Shown: positions 1 to 10,700 of the stretch, one piece after another
Layout of the letters: each line of letters opens with the position of its first letter
Position numbering within the stretch: the first letter of the stretch is position 1
NCBI RefSeq assembly: GCF_007489275.1
Contig: NZ_VLNR01000006.1
Span: 1 to 64,000, forward strand
DNA: 64,000 nucleotides
Direction: 5' to 3'
Source: Aquimarina algiphila
Lineage (GTDB): Bacteria; Bacteroidota; Bacteroidia; Flavobacteriales; Flavobacteriaceae
Position numbers and translations under genes: made by a program
The notes under the pieces: generated by a model
Told to the model about the DNA's origin: nothing
The model's database searches: none
The model's input: the letters and a program-made list of their open reading frames with translations, nothing else

Positions 1-110
1 GATTTAAAAATAGAATCTTATCAAAGATCACAGCAATGACCATTATTCAATATATCAATAGGTTTGAATTCAACAGAAATATAAACAACCTAAAAATTAA
101 TATTAACTAA

Positions 111-704
111 ATGCACAACGGGTTAATATATTCAATGATAAACGATTTGTTAATACAAAATATAGAAAAGAACATACAACTTTCTAAAACAGATTCGGAG
201 CAACTATGCGGTTATTTTAAACAAAAAGTAATTTCGAAAAAAGAGTTTTTATTGACTCAAGGTAGTATTTGTAAGTTTGAAGGTTTTGTATTGGAAGGTT
301 GTTTTAGGGTTTTTATAATAGACAATAAAGGAAATGAAAATATATTATATTTTGCGATTAAAGATTGGTGGTTAATGGATATAGATAGTTTTATGAATCA
401 GAAACCATCTCAATTAAATATACAGGCGTTAGAAGACAGTAAGGTACTGCTTATTAACCGAAAAGATAAATCAACACTTTATAATTCAATACCTGCGGCT
501 GAGAAGCTCTTCCGTATTATGTCTCAAAAAGCCATAGTAGCATGGCAACGTCGTTTAATTCGCAACCATTGTCAAACAGCGAAAGAACGGTACTATCATT
601 TCATAGATACTTACCCTCAGATAGTATCGAAACTCACGGATAAGCAAATTGCCAGCTATTTGGGTATAACCCATGAGTTTTTAAGTAAAATTAAAAAACC
701 CTGA
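111..704 (+). CDS. Crp/Fnr-family transcriptional regulator
   Basis: A 197-residue protein with a cyclic-nucleotide-binding-like sensor domain (about residues 30-125, with the typical GSICKFEGFVLEG jelly-roll stretch) and a short C-terminal helix-turn-helix (about 150-197, LTDKQIASYLGITHEFLSKI). This is the usual architecture of Bacteroidetes Crp/Fnr regulators. The effector cannot be told; no Fe-S cysteine cluster of the Fnr type is visible. The ATG at 111 is used here, but an in-frame ATG at 135 would also give a complete sensor domain. It lies 94 bases upstream of the GlcG-like gene on the same strand and may control that run of genes (inference). Confidence 0.88.
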   Translation: MHNGLIYSMINDLLIQNIEKNIQLSKTDSEQLCGYFKQKVISKKEFLLTQGSICKFEGFVLEGCFRVFIIDNKGNENILYFAIKDWWLMDIDSFMNQKPSQLNIQALEDSKVLLINRKDKSTLYNSIPAAEKLFRIMSQKAIVAWQRRLIRNHCQTAKERYYHFIDTYPQIVSKLTDKQIASYLGITHEFLSKIKKP

Positions 705-798
705 AAAGTCTCATAATTTTTTTATCAAGTTGAACAAGTTCAACTATTTTTTCAACATAGTTTATAATTTTTGTAACACGAAATTAGAAAACAGAATT

Positions 799-1287
799 AT
801 GAACTTACTGAAATCTTTCAAAATTTGTGTAATTATGTTTACACTAATAATACTCTCAAACAATACATATGCGCAAATCACCAAAGACATTAAGCATGAT
901 GAAGCTCTTTCAGTACTTTTAGCTGCTAAGAAAATGGCAGAAAAATCGAACATATTAGTAAATATTGCGGTAGTTGACGCTGGTGCCAATCTAAAAGCTT
1001 TTATAAGAATGGATGAATCATTTATTGGAAGTATTGATGTAGCCATAAAAAAAGCCAAAACCGCACGATATTTTAATATTGATACTGGAAAATTAGGAGA
1101 ATTGACACAACCAGGAGGCATAATATACAACATAGAACATTCTAATGGTGGTTTGATTACATTTCCTGGTGGAATACCAATTAAAAACAAAGACGGAAAA
1201 ATTATTGGAGCCATAGGTGTAAGTGGCGGCACCATTGATCAAGATAGAGCTATTGCTACTGCTGGCGCAGCATCAGTTATAGAATAA
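799..1287 (+). CDS. GlcG/HbpS-family exported heme-binding-like protein
   Basis: A 162-residue protein of the GlcG/HbpS (DUF336) family, members of which bind heme or act in oxidative-stress sensing and corrinoid or glycolate gene clusters. Visible family signatures are the VNIAVVDAGANLKAFIRMD strand, IDVAIKKAKTA, the PGGIPI turn and IGAIGVSGGT near the end. Residues 1-26 form a signal peptide ending at TYAQ, which fixes the start at the ATG at 799; a TTG-led extension to 730 would bury the signal peptide and is not credible. The next gene starts 29 bases downstream, so co-transcription with the propeller/Dabb gene and the SDR is likely. The ligand is inferred from the family only. Confidence 0.85.
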   Translation: MNLLKSFKICVIMFTLIILSNNTYAQITKDIKHDEALSVLLAAKKMAEKSNILVNIAVVDAGANLKAFIRMDESFIGSIDVAIKKAKTARYFNIDTGKLGELTQPGGIIYNIEHSNGGLITFPGGIPIKNKDGKIIGAIGVSGGTIDQDRAIATAGAASVIE

Positions 1288-1316
1288 TAATATATTAAAT
1301 TCAAAAAGATAAAACC

Positions 1317-2837
1317 ATGAGCAATATAAAAAAAGGAATCTTCGCGATAGCATTGGTTGTATCTCAAATTTGTTTGGCACAAATATCTGATGAATTGATG
1401 CTTTACAGACAGGATTTTAAGGACATATCTGGTAATAATACAGTTTCTGTAACAAGCTATAAAAAAGATAGCTTTCATTTTGTATTTGCTGGAGGTGCTG
1501 GAAATATAGATATATATGAGTTAGATAAAGAAGGCAAACTAACTCATATAAATAATCATGAACTTTACAAGAGCAAGGGACCAGCTAGAGGTATGGTTGC
1601 TGATAATATTAATGGTACAGACTTTCTATTTGTTGCTAATAAACACGGAAACGTTATTGAAACCTTTAAAATTTTAAGCAATGGTTCTCTTAAGCGCGTT
1701 GCTTTAGTAGAAGATACAGATGAAACACATCTTGGTACTGCTATTACGCTTCAAATCATTCACATGAAAAACGCTTCATATTTATTTGTTGGTGGTTTAG
1801 AAGAAACTCCTGGATTAAGCTCTTTTAAAATTGAATCTGATGGAAAACTAACTCATGTACAATCCATGAAAGATGATGAAACCATTCATACCGACGGTAT
1901 CATTGGTATGTTTACGCATAAAATAAACGGAAAAACCTTTTTATATACTGGTGGCTTTCAGGATAATGGGGTAAGTAGTTTTAGGATATATGAAAATGGT
2001 GAGTTTAAGAATATTAATAGTATAAGTGATAATACAGAAGACAGGTATTTAACTGGAGCATACCCTGTAACAGGTGTGGCTTTAGGAGCCAATAATTATG
2101 TGATTGTTGGTCATCGACATCATAAATATTATAAAAGAAGTAATTTTATAAAAAGACCAGATTTTGTCTACCATGGTGATGGAGTGAGTGTTTTTAAAGT
2201 CAACAAAAAAGGTGCTTTGATTCCCCACTTCGTTTTGAAAGACGACGAAACGACAAAGTTACAGGGGCAAACAAGAATCGAAGTAGTTTCAACAACTAGT
2301 AGTGAAGCTATTTTGGCAGTGGGTACCAGAGATGATGCCAGTATTCAATTGTGTAAACTCAGCGAAGATGGAATACTGACTCCCATAAATTATCTAGAAA
2401 CTGGATTTTCTATTTATTATGGTTTAAGGTCTCACAAAATTGAAGAAAACAATTTTCTTATCGCGGGGTCTTTCAGGTTTGATTTGAAAAAGATAGCTAC
2501 TTATAAAGTCTCTCCTAAAATCGATAGAGAAGGAAAGGTGTTGAGGCATATGGTTAACTTTAAATACAAGGAGACTGCGACGAAACAACAGGTACAGGAA
2601 GCGGTTGATACTTTTATCAATCTTAAAAATGAAATCCCTGAAATCGCAGAGATGGAATGGGGTGTCAATGATAGTGAGGAAGGACATAGTAAAGGTTTGA
2701 CGCATTGTTTTACTCTAACATTTAATGATGAACATGCCAGAGAAGTTTACCTCTTTCATAAAGCACATTTAGATTTAGTTAGTAAAATAGGGGCAATCAT
2801 TGCTGACGTATTAGTGTTAGATTATTGGACAAAATAA
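1317..2837 (+). CDS. Secreted beta-propeller (lactonase-like) protein with C-terminal Dabb domain
   Basis: A 506-residue protein with a signal peptide (about 1-22, ending CLAQ). Residues of about 30-395 are built from repeats of the form FLFVANKHGNVIETFKI, YLFVGGLEETPGLSSFKI and FLYTGGFQDNGVSSFRI, resembling the 7-bladed lactonase propeller. Residues of about 403-506 match the Dabb (stress-responsive A/B barrel) domain, including the RHMVNFKYKE start and the HxxFTLTFND...HKAHLDLV core. Joining these two folds in one exported protein is uncommon. The gene is 29 bases after the GlcG-like gene and 42 bases before an SDR. The substrate is unknown; the propeller may be purely structural or act on a lactone. 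Confidence 0.78.
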   Translation: MSNIKKGIFAIALVVSQICLAQISDELMLYRQDFKDISGNNTVSVTSYKKDSFHFVFAGGAGNIDIYELDKEGKLTHINNHELYKSKGPARGMVADNINGTDFLFVANKHGNVIETFKILSNGSLKRVALVEDTDETHLGTAITLQIIHMKNASYLFVGGLEETPGLSSFKIESDGKLTHVQSMKDDETIHTDGIIGMFTHKINGKTFLYTGGFQDNGVSSFRIYENGEFKNINSISDNTEDRYLTGAYPVTGVALGANNYVIVGHRHHKYYKRSNFIKRPDFVYHGDGVSVFKVNKKGALIPHFVLKDDETTKLQGQTRIEVVSTTSSEAILAVGTRDDASIQLCKLSEDGILTPINYLETGFSIYYGLRSHKIEENNFLIAGSFRFDLKKIATYKVSPKIDREGKVLRHMVNFKYKETATKQQVQEAVDTFINLKNEIPEIAEMEWGVNDSEEGHSKGLTHCFTLTFNDEHAREVYLFHKAHLDLVSKIGAIIADVLVLDYWTK

Positions 2838-2879
2838 TAATGAGCTATTTATAATATAACTCATTCAAAACGATAAAAA

Positions 2880-3599
2880 ATGGAGGACTTAAAAAATAGA
2901 AAGGCAATTATAACGGGAGGTAGCAGAGGGCTAGGAAAAGCAACTGCAATAGCACTTGCTAAAGAAAGTGTTGACGTCGCTGTAACTGGTAGAAATGAAA
3001 AAGCGTTGAAAGAAACCGTTTCTGAATTAGAGGCATTTGGAGTTAAAGCTATTTATTCAGTATTCGATATCAGTAATTATGAAGAAGTTAAAAGCTGTAT
3101 AAAGAGTATTGTTGATGCTTTAGGTTCTGTTGATATTTTAGTTAATAACGCTGGAATTGCTGCTATTGGGTCTTTTAATGAAATGGAAGTAAGTCAATGG
3201 CATCAAATTATTCAAACCAATGTAATGGGGATGTATTATGTTACTAAAGAAGTCTTGCCGTATCTAATCGATAAGAATGAGGGAGATATTATTAATGTCT
3301 CTTCTACTGCAGGTTTAAATGGAAATGCCAATATATCTGCTTATTCAGCCTCAAAGTTTGCTGTGATAGGAATGTCTGACTCCTTAATGAAGGAAGTTCG
3401 AAAAAATAATATAAGAGTTAACACATTAACTCCAAGTACCATAGAATCTGATATGACTATTGAGTTAGGTATTGCAAATAAGGGCTCTCAGGATAGTGTT
3501 TTACAACCAGAAGATTTTGCAGAATTAATAGTCGCAGGTTTAAAACTGCCAAGAAGAGCAATGCTTAAAAGTGCAGCACTATGGTCCACAAATCCATAA
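2880..3599 (+). CDS. SDR-family oxidoreductase, FabG-like (3-ketoacyl-ACP reductase type)
   Basis: A 239-residue classical short-chain dehydrogenase/reductase. The cofactor motif TGGSRGLG is at 12-19, NNAG at 89-92, the catalytic serine at about 142 and the YxxxK pair at Y155/K159. The length and the C-terminal KSAALWSTNP ending are typical of FabG-like proteins, so the gene is complete. The protein is cytoplasmic, whereas the two genes before it encode exported products. The operon position after GlcG and propeller/Dabb genes suggests reduction of a small carbonyl compound rather than fatty-acid synthesis (inference). Confidence 0.88.
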   Translation: MEDLKNRKAIITGGSRGLGKATAIALAKESVDVAVTGRNEKALKETVSELEAFGVKAIYSVFDISNYEEVKSCIKSIVDALGSVDILVNNAGIAAIGSFNEMEVSQWHQIIQTNVMGMYYVTKEVLPYLIDKNEGDIINVSSTAGLNGNANISAYSASKFAVIGMSDSLMKEVRKNNIRVNTLTPSTIESDMTIELGIANKGSQDSVLQPEDFAELIVAGLKLPRRAMLKSAALWSTNP

Positions 3600-3939
3600 T
3601 TCTAATTAAGGTGATAGAAATAGAAGGTTTCTCGATAAATTAAAAGAAATACGGCAAAATCGTATAAAACTAAGAGCTTTGGGGTATAATAAAACAAGAT
3701 CGCTTCTTAACAGAAAGCTTCATTCATGAACTTCATAAATTAATATGAAAAGAATATAAAAATTTTAGTTACATCAAAATGTAATTAATCAAAAGTATAA
3801 ACTGATCAATATTAACATGTTTTAGTAATCATTTATCATTTTTTTTTTAAACTTAATAATTAGGCAATTCTAAATTGAAAAAATTATCTTTAGAAAGTAT
3901 TTTTTAGTTATACCGACTCTTTACATAAACAATTTTAAA
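3600..3939. other. Intergenic stretch with a possible gene relic
   Basis: No gene is called in these 340 bases. On the plus strand, 3610-3729 is open for 39 codons, is rich in Lys and Arg (it includes the run DKLKEIRQNRIKLRALGYN) and has no start codon. It could be a fragment of a decayed gene or chance. The part nearest the next gene is very AT-rich, with no clear -7 box. Confidence 0.3.
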
Positions 3940-5154
3940 ATGAGCCTATCCAAAGTCACTTTTATCAATTCTGAGGGTCAAACACTATCTGGTCGTTTAG
4001 AGCTTCCTGTAGATCAACATCCTCACAATTTTGTATTATTTGCACATTGCTTTACTTGTAATAAAAATCTGGGCGCTGTAAGAAATATTAGTAGAGGACT
4101 TACTTCTCAAGGATTTGGTGTACTTAGATTTGATTTTACAGGACTTGGGGAAAGTGAAGGAGATTTTGCAGACACTAATTTCTCTGGAAATGTAGAGGAT
4201 CTTATTGCAGCCGCAGACTTTCTCAAAAAAGAATATAAAGCCCCTACTCTTATTGTTGGGCATTCACTTGGTGGAGCTGCTTCTATTTTTGCTGCAGTTG
4301 CAATTGATTCTATAAAAGCGGTAGCAACAGTTGGAGCCCCTTCAAACCCAAAACATGTAAAACATTTATTAAAAAGTGGCTTAGAAGAGATCGAAGCAAA
4401 TGGTAAGGCTGTCGTAAACTTAAGCGGTCGCGATTTTACTATTAAAAAACAATTTATTGATGACCTGGAAACCAAATCATTACCCCAAGTTGCTAAAGGT
4501 TTAGATAAAGCTATTCTTGTGATGCATTCTCCTCAAGATATCACCGTAGGAATAAAAAATGCAGAAGAAATATATCACGCAGCAAAGCATCCTAAAAGCT
4601 TTGTTACTTTGGATGGTGCGGATCATTTACTAATGCGAAAAGAAGATTCTATCTATGTCGGGAAAGTAATTGCCGGGTGGTCTTCTCGATATGTAGACAT
4701 TCCCGAAAAATCAAAAATTAAAAGTCAGCATCATGTTGTTGCAAGTTTGGGTAATGCCGAAGGATATACTACCCAGATGAAAGTAGGGAATCACTATATG
4801 ATTGCAGATGAACCAGAAAGTGTTGGAGGTCATGATTTTGGGCCCTCTCCTTATGAACTTGTATCCGCAGGTTTATCTGCATGTACAGCTATGACCATAA
4901 AAATGTATGTTGCCAGAAAAGGTTGGGATCTCCAAAATGTAGAAGTACACACCAGCTATAGTAAGACGCATGCTGTAGATTGTGAAAATTGTGAAGATCC
5001 TATGGCAAAGATTGACACTTTTGAGAGAGAAATCAAATTAGAGGGTGATCTTGATGAAAAACAAATAGCAAGAATCTTACAAATTGCAGATAAATGTCCT
5101 GTACATAAAACATTACATAGTGAAACGCAAGTAATAACAAATTTGATACCCTAA
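3940..5154 (+). CDS. Bifunctional alpha/beta hydrolase / OsmC-family protein
   Basis: A 404-residue fusion. Residues of about 1-260 are an alpha/beta hydrolase with the nucleophile elbow GHSLGG (serine at 109) and a late DGADHLL stretch carrying the likely catalytic histidine. Residues of about 270-404 are an OsmC/Ohr domain with the two redox cysteines expected for peroxidase activity, in LSACTAMT and DKCPVHKTL. This fusion is known in many bacteria. OsmC proteins reduce organic hydroperoxides with thiols; the hydrolase could release the lipid-like substrate (inference). It is flanked by AT-rich gaps and seems to be a single-gene unit. Confidence 0.92.
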   Translation: MSLSKVTFINSEGQTLSGRLELPVDQHPHNFVLFAHCFTCNKNLGAVRNISRGLTSQGFGVLRFDFTGLGESEGDFADTNFSGNVEDLIAAADFLKKEYKAPTLIVGHSLGGAASIFAAVAIDSIKAVATVGAPSNPKHVKHLLKSGLEEIEANGKAVVNLSGRDFTIKKQFIDDLETKSLPQVAKGLDKAILVMHSPQDITVGIKNAEEIYHAAKHPKSFVTLDGADHLLMRKEDSIYVGKVIAGWSSRYVDIPEKSKIKSQHHVVASLGNAEGYTTQMKVGNHYMIADEPESVGGHDFGPSPYELVSAGLSACTAMTIKMYVARKGWDLQNVEVHTSYSKTHAVDCENCEDPMAKIDTFEREIKLEGDLDEKQIARILQIADKCPVHKTLHSETQVITNLIP

Positions 5155-5800
5155 TCCTTATCAAGGTATCTAAATTTAATTATTGTTTAAAATAGAAAAT
5201 ACAGTATTCTAACATGGTATTAATTTAGGGTTATATGATTCTGAGGCCAAAACATCTTATACTGTGATTTTAAACCGATCAAGAATCATTATTTTAGGTT
5301 AAAAAGATGCAGAGTATAAAGACCACATATCTTTCATTTCAACATTGTAGTTAATTTTAAGAATATCAATCTGATATAAAGAGATACAGAAACAGAAAAC
5401 TATAATGTTGGGTTGAAACGAGCAAAAGACACTAACGAATTTGCCCCGCTACCAATTAGAGTATTCACATTATTAAAATGAATAACGAAGTATATACTAG
5501 AGAGACATAAACCCAGAAAATTATTTAAGTAAACTAATAGAAGTACAGAAAGAATTCATAAATCTTCAAATGATAGAAGGTTTAGAAAATTAATTTATAT
5601 CGAACCAAAATAAGCAACACACAACAATTTATATAATTCATTTCCTCTCTTTGGAAATAAACTACTATATAACATATTAACAATAATAGCCGTACTCTAA
5701 TCCTTACTAAAGTAGATTTGGCTATCATTTTCATAGATTTGGAAAAGTAAATGAAACTATATAAAATCACCTTTGTATCATAATTCAAAACTAAAGAATA
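5155..5800. other. Long AT-rich gap with possible decayed coding fragments
   Basis: No intact gene is visible in these 646 bases. On the plus strand, 5380-5481 is open with a gene-like composition (for example NYNVGLKRAKDTNEFAPLP). It is followed in another frame by 5501-5593 (for example INPENYLSKLIEVQKEF). Neither piece has a credible start, and together they look like a frameshifted relic of an unidentified gene. A 68-codon open frame on the minus strand here has low-complexity composition and was not called. Confidence 0.3.
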
Positions 5801-6646
5801 ATGAACACAAAAAAAGTATGGTTTATTACAGGCACATCTAAGGGCTTAGGATTAATATTAGTAAAAAAGTTATTAGAGAACGGATTTAATGTTGCTGCAA
5901 CTTCTAGAAATAAACAAGCTCTAATAAGTAAAATTGGTAAAGAAAATGAACATTTTCTGCCTATTGAAATGGACCTCACTCAAAGTAAAAATGTAAAAAA
6001 AGGTATTGAAGATACAATTGATCATTTTGGTCAAATAGATGTTGTAGTCAATAATGCTGGTTATAGCCAAATAGGGACATTAGAAGAGCTTACAGAAGAA
6101 GAAGTAAGAAATAATTTTAATGTAAACGTCTTTGGTTCAATAAATGTAATTCGTAATGTGGCACAATATCTTCGTAGGCAACAATTTGGGCATATTTTTA
6201 ATATAGCATCAATTGGTGGTTATGTTGGCAACTTTGCAGGGTTTGGTATTTATTGTTCTACAAAATTTGCAGTAGCTGGTTTTACCGAAGCACTTGCAGA
6301 AGAAATGAAACCCTTTGGTATTAATACTACTTTACTTTATCCCGGATATTTTAGAACGAACTTTTTATCAGAAGGATCTATTCAAAGACCATCTAACCCA
6401 ATTTTAGAATATACATCAGCTCGCGAAATAGAACAAGCCCACTTAAACGACATAAACGGAAATCAACCCAATGACCCTGAAAAAGCTACAGACGTCCTTA
6501 TCGCTTTAAGTGAACAAGAAAAACCTCCTGTTCATTTTTTTATGGGGGAAGACGCATATCATTATGCTAATCTAAAAATTGAAGCTATTCAAAAAGCAAT
6601 GAAAGAGCATCAAAATTTAGGAATATCTACTGGATTTGAAGATTGA
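5801..6646 (+). CDS. SDR-family NAD(P)-dependent oxidoreductase
   Basis: A 281-residue short-chain dehydrogenase with TGTSKGLG at 10-17, NNAG at 84-87, catalytic serine at about 137 and Y151/K155 in the YCSTK motif. It has the longer C-terminal tail seen in the retinol-dehydrogenase-like branch of Bacteroidetes SDRs. Arg36 after the second strand (AATSRN) suggests NADPH use. An AraC regulator follows 124 bases downstream on the same strand and is a plausible local regulator (inference). The substrate is unknown. Confidence 0.9.
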   Translation: MNTKKVWFITGTSKGLGLILVKKLLENGFNVAATSRNKQALISKIGKENEHFLPIEMDLTQSKNVKKGIEDTIDHFGQIDVVVNNAGYSQIGTLEELTEEEVRNNFNVNVFGSINVIRNVAQYLRRQQFGHIFNIASIGGYVGNFAGFGIYCSTKFAVAGFTEALAEEMKPFGINTTLLYPGYFRTNFLSEGSIQRPSNPILEYTSAREIEQAHLNDINGNQPNDPEKATDVLIALSEQEKPPVHFFMGEDAYHYANLKIEAIQKAMKEHQNLGISTGFED

Positions 6647-6663
6647 GTTATGTGAAAAAATAA

Positions 6664-6774
6664 AGAATACTCAGGGATAAAGATTTCTCTATCGATGAGA
6701 ATTTAAAAATAAAACCCTATACAAACAAAGATGATTTTGCGAAAAGAAAACTGATTACTAAATTTCAAAAATGA
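6664..6774 (+). pseudogene. Possible 3' fragment of a decayed gene
   Basis: Between the SDR and the AraC gene, 36 codons are open with a charged, gene-like composition (includes DENLKIKPYTNKDDF). They end in a TGA that overlaps the ATG of the AraC gene in an ATGA junction, as translationally coupled genes do. There is a stop just upstream and no start codon, so at best this is the tail of a lost gene. It may equally be chance in AT-rich DNA. Confidence 0.2.
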
Positions 6775-7685
6775 ACAATATGTATCAATTTAAAACCATA
6801 AGTGAGTTTCATAAATATAGTAATTTACCTGCTCCAGAACACCCTCTAATTAGTCTGATTAATTACAGTAAAGTGAAGTATCCAACAGATACTGAAGAAA
6901 TTAAATGGACACAAAATTTTTATTCAATTGGTTTAAAACGAAATGTGAGTGAAAAGTTTAATTATGGTCAACAAAAATACGATTTTGATGAAGGTGTTTT
7001 AGCCTTTGTTTCGCCACAACAAATTCTTACAATTGAAATAAATCAAAATGCAACAGTAAATGCATCTGGGTGGTTATTACTTATTCATCCAGATTTTTTA
7101 TGGGGCACACCATTAGTAAAGACTATTAAGAACTATGATTTCTTTGGTTACGCTGTTAATGAAGCACTTTTTCTATCCAAAAAAGAAGAAAATATTATTG
7201 TAGACATATTGGAAAATATACAAAGAGAATATCAATCTAATATTGATAAATTTAGCGAAAGTATTATCATTTCTCAGATTGAATTATTACTCAACTATGC
7301 AGAACGTTATTATGAACGTCAGTTTATTACTCGAAAAATCACAAATCATCAAATTCTCATAAAATTAGAGGAAACACTAAATAAATGTTTCAATGAAGAA
7401 AATACTTCTACTAAAGGAATTCCCAAGGTTGCAGAAATTGCCAAAAACCTAAACCTTTCGCCTAACTATTTAAGTACTATATTAAAGATAATTACCGGAC
7501 AAAGTACGCAGCAGCATATTCACAATAAACTAATTAGTAAAGCAAAAGAAAAACTTTCTACAACCGAATTAAGCATTAGTGAAATTGCATATGAATTGGG
7601 TTTTGAACATCCTGCATCATTTAGTAAACTATTTAAGAATAAAACAAAAATTTCTCCCTTAACATTTAGGCAATCTTTTAATTAA
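6771..7685 (+). CDS. AraC-family transcriptional regulator
   Basis: A 304-residue regulator with an N-terminal effector domain (about 1-180) and a C-terminal double helix-turn-helix (about 210-304). The DNA-binding part shows VAEIAKNLNLSPNYLSTILK for the first HTH and ISEIAYELGFEHPASFSKLF for the second, a classical AraC signature. The adjoining SDR gene upstream is the natural candidate target. A hairpin just after the stop ends transcription. The inducer is not predictable. Confidence 0.92.
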   Translation: MNNMYQFKTISEFHKYSNLPAPEHPLISLINYSKVKYPTDTEEIKWTQNFYSIGLKRNVSEKFNYGQQKYDFDEGVLAFVSPQQILTIEINQNATVNASGWLLLIHPDFLWGTPLVKTIKNYDFFGYAVNEALFLSKKEENIIVDILENIQREYQSNIDKFSESIIISQIELLLNYAERYYERQFITRKITNHQILIKLEETLNKCFNEENTSTKGIPKVAEIAKNLNLSPNYLSTILKIITGQSTQQHIHNKLISKAKEKLSTTELSISEIAYELGFEHPASFSKLFKNKTKISPLTFRQSFN

Positions 7686-7703
7686 AAAAATAAAAAAATA
7701 AAA

Positions 7704-7733
7704 AACCGCTATTTCTATTGAGAATTAGCGGTT
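7704..7733. terminator. Bidirectional terminator between convergent genes
   Basis: An 8-bp stem (AACCGCTA / TAGCGGTT) with a 14-base loop sits between the AraC stop and the stop of the leftward phosphatase gene. It is flanked by A-runs on the left and T-rich sequence on the right, so it can serve both strands. Confidence 0.7.
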
Positions 7734-7766
7734 CTTAAAATATTCGTTTTTTATGTATTCAGACTA

Positions 7767-10700
7767 TTATTTCCTGATAAGCCTTTTGGTTTCTATTACC
7801 TTACCATTCTCATCACTAATTGAAAGCAAATAAATTCCCGAATGATTAACTTTAGGAGTTATCGTAACACTTTCATTCTTTGACCCGGATGAAATTCCTT
7901 CTTTATGCACTACCTTACCTTGTAAGGTATAAATAATTACAGTATAGTTACTATTAGATTTTGATAATGATGCTGAAATATCGATAGTATTAACAAATGG
8001 ATTAGGATGAATATTAAAAGCTTCTTTTTGATTTAAAGGTATATTAGCGATCTCTAAAGATCTGGCACTATTTGTTGTGTATTCTACGATCAATTTTGCA
8101 GCCTTATTCGCACCTCCTTCATAAGAATCTGCTACTCTTTTTGCAGATGTACTGGTTAAGCTATTTCCTTTACCTCTAATAATAAAACTTACATTATTAC
8201 CTGATACCCAGCTGGTGTTATTGACTAAACTTTGTACCATACTTTTCAGATTAGGAGAACGCTGAGCACTTCCATTTTGATTACTTGACCAAGATTGTGG
8301 ATTCCAGGTAACTTTTTCAGAAAAAACACTTCTTCCGGAGACGTTATTTGATGAAGAGAATCCTGGCGAATTACCACTATTATGTAAAGATATCTCTAAA
8401 GATGCACTTGCACTATTGCTTTCATCTGCTGTAAACTGAAGATACGCGTTGGTTATTATAGCATTCTTAGGAATTCCCACAGATTGAAAACGTAAACCTA
8501 TTTTCTGATATCCATTATTATTATAACTATCATAAACCATTTCGAGATCGCTACTATTAGCATATATAGTACCATTTTCACCTTCCTCTACATCATCACT
8601 TCCATTACTAATAGCAACTTCTACACTTCCTGTTTGTCCTCCTCCTGTATTTGTTTCTGTGAAGGTTGCTGTAACAGTTTTATTAGTATTCATAGTTAGA
8701 CTAGCTGGGTTTGCTGATCCCGATAATGCTCCACTCCATCCATCAAATTGCCATCCAGATGCCGGAGTTGCAGTAACAGTAGCCGAACTTCCATCATTAT
8801 ATGTTCCAGCACCGCTTACAGAACCTTGTCCTGTGGTATTTGTAGTTAACGTATATGTTGTACTTGATGTATTTCTTGTATAGTTTGCATATACTGAGTA
8901 TCTATAATTGCTTTGAGCTCCACTTCCGTAACTGGATGGCATATTACCTCCACTTGAAGACCAACTGGTTCCATCAGCTTGATATCTTCCAGGGCTGCCT
9001 GATACATAAGCCACACCAGGATTCGCAGAAAAAATCCAAGCTAACCATATAGTATCTCCGCTATCTACATTAACAGGGTTTTCTAATGCTATCGTTTGCC
9101 ATCCTCTGGTGGATCTTATTGATGTAATAGCAGTTTGCCCTATCCTATTACCCGGAGCTCCATTATTATCTGCATAAACTCCTAATTGGGTATTTCCTGT
9201 ACCTCCTTCAATATGTATAGCAATACTTTGCAGTATCCCATTTTCTGATAAGGTATACGGCATTGCTCTTCGTGTTGAATGAGTAGAATTACTAGTTCCT
9301 ACTGTTGTAATACCTACAGTAAATAAAGCTGTAGAACCATCTAACGTTGTTACACTCTCTGTAGTACTAAATCCAGAAACGTTACCTGCCGCATCTTTTG
9401 CCTTAATTTTAAAAGCATATGAAGTATTAGGAGATAACCCTGTAACATTATATGTTGTCGTACTAGTAGTTCCTATTTTTGTATTATCTTGATATATATC
9501 ATATCCAGAAACTGCTACATTATCTGTAGAAGCATTCCAATCTAAAGAAGCCGTATTTGATGTTACATTTAATGATGTTAAGTTAGTTGGAGTTGATGGA
9601 GCTTCAGTATCTGGAGTGGTTACCGTAGCATTAATAGTTACTACACTTCCATTAGATGGATTCCAAATATCCAGATTACTTGGTATTGTAAACACATTAT
9701 TATTAGATACCGAACCTACTTGTGATGCATTATCTACTTTAATAGTCCTTGTTTCAATTTTATTTTCATCCACAAAGATCCATTTAAACTGATTAAATCT
9801 AGCAGAATTACGAGTCCAGCTTTTATTATCATTATTAGATCGCAATGGTGCTCCCCAGCAACCTTCTCCTGCATATACGGTCCCATTGGTATCATCTCTT
9901 ACAAATCCTTCATCATTTCCCGACCCTGTAGTTGGTCTTAATGGCCATGTAGTTTTTACAGTATGAGCATCACATTCTATAACTAGTTTTACTCCTTTGT
10001 CATAAAAAAGATTTGCCCAGTTACTATATTGACTATTCCCTTCTCTCTTGGAAGAAACATGTGGTCTCATTGGTTTATGATATTGAGCCATTTTCCAAAC
10101 TGTATTGGGATTTGCATTTAAATCATTTCGCAACCATGTTGTTTGGCTTCCTGAAATCGAAATTTCAGTATTCAGTGTATAAGTTCTTACCAAATTTTGA
10201 CCAAAAGTAATTGCATAATATACATTTGAAGAAGGTACATCAAAAAGGTTATAGACACTATTATTACTATCTTCGTGATTTCCTCTTGTAGCCACAATTG
10301 GAAACATTCTATTGTCACTTGCAATTGTTAGTTGCCAATCATCGAACCATTCTCTCCATTCTGATGAACTATCTCCATTAGTCATATCACCACCAAATAG
10401 TACAGCATGTGGTTTTAATTTTGCAACCAGACTATTTGCATTTCTACGTGGTGTTCTATTATTACGAGAATCTCCTCCTGCAATAAAAGATAATCTACTA
10501 TTATCTGATGGTGCCGTTTTAAACCAAAAACGTTGGCTAGTTCCCTGACTATCTCTTATAACAAAATAATATGCCGTATTAGGAGTCAAGCCTGTAAGAC
10601 GGGCAAAATTATTATTCATTCCCTTATAGGAAACGGTTCTATCGGGAGTCTTAGAATTGGGATAGCTGTTGTAATTGGTTCCAAAATCGGTTGTCCCATA

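Noticed and set aside
730-798. TTG-initiated extension of the GlcG-like gene
   Set aside because: It places 23 residues before a clear signal peptide; the ATG at 799 is the natural start.
5582-5788. 68-codon minus-strand frame upstream of the second SDR
   Set aside because: It is rich in Ile, Leu and Tyr as expected of AT-rich noncoding DNA and covers the promoter region of the SDR.
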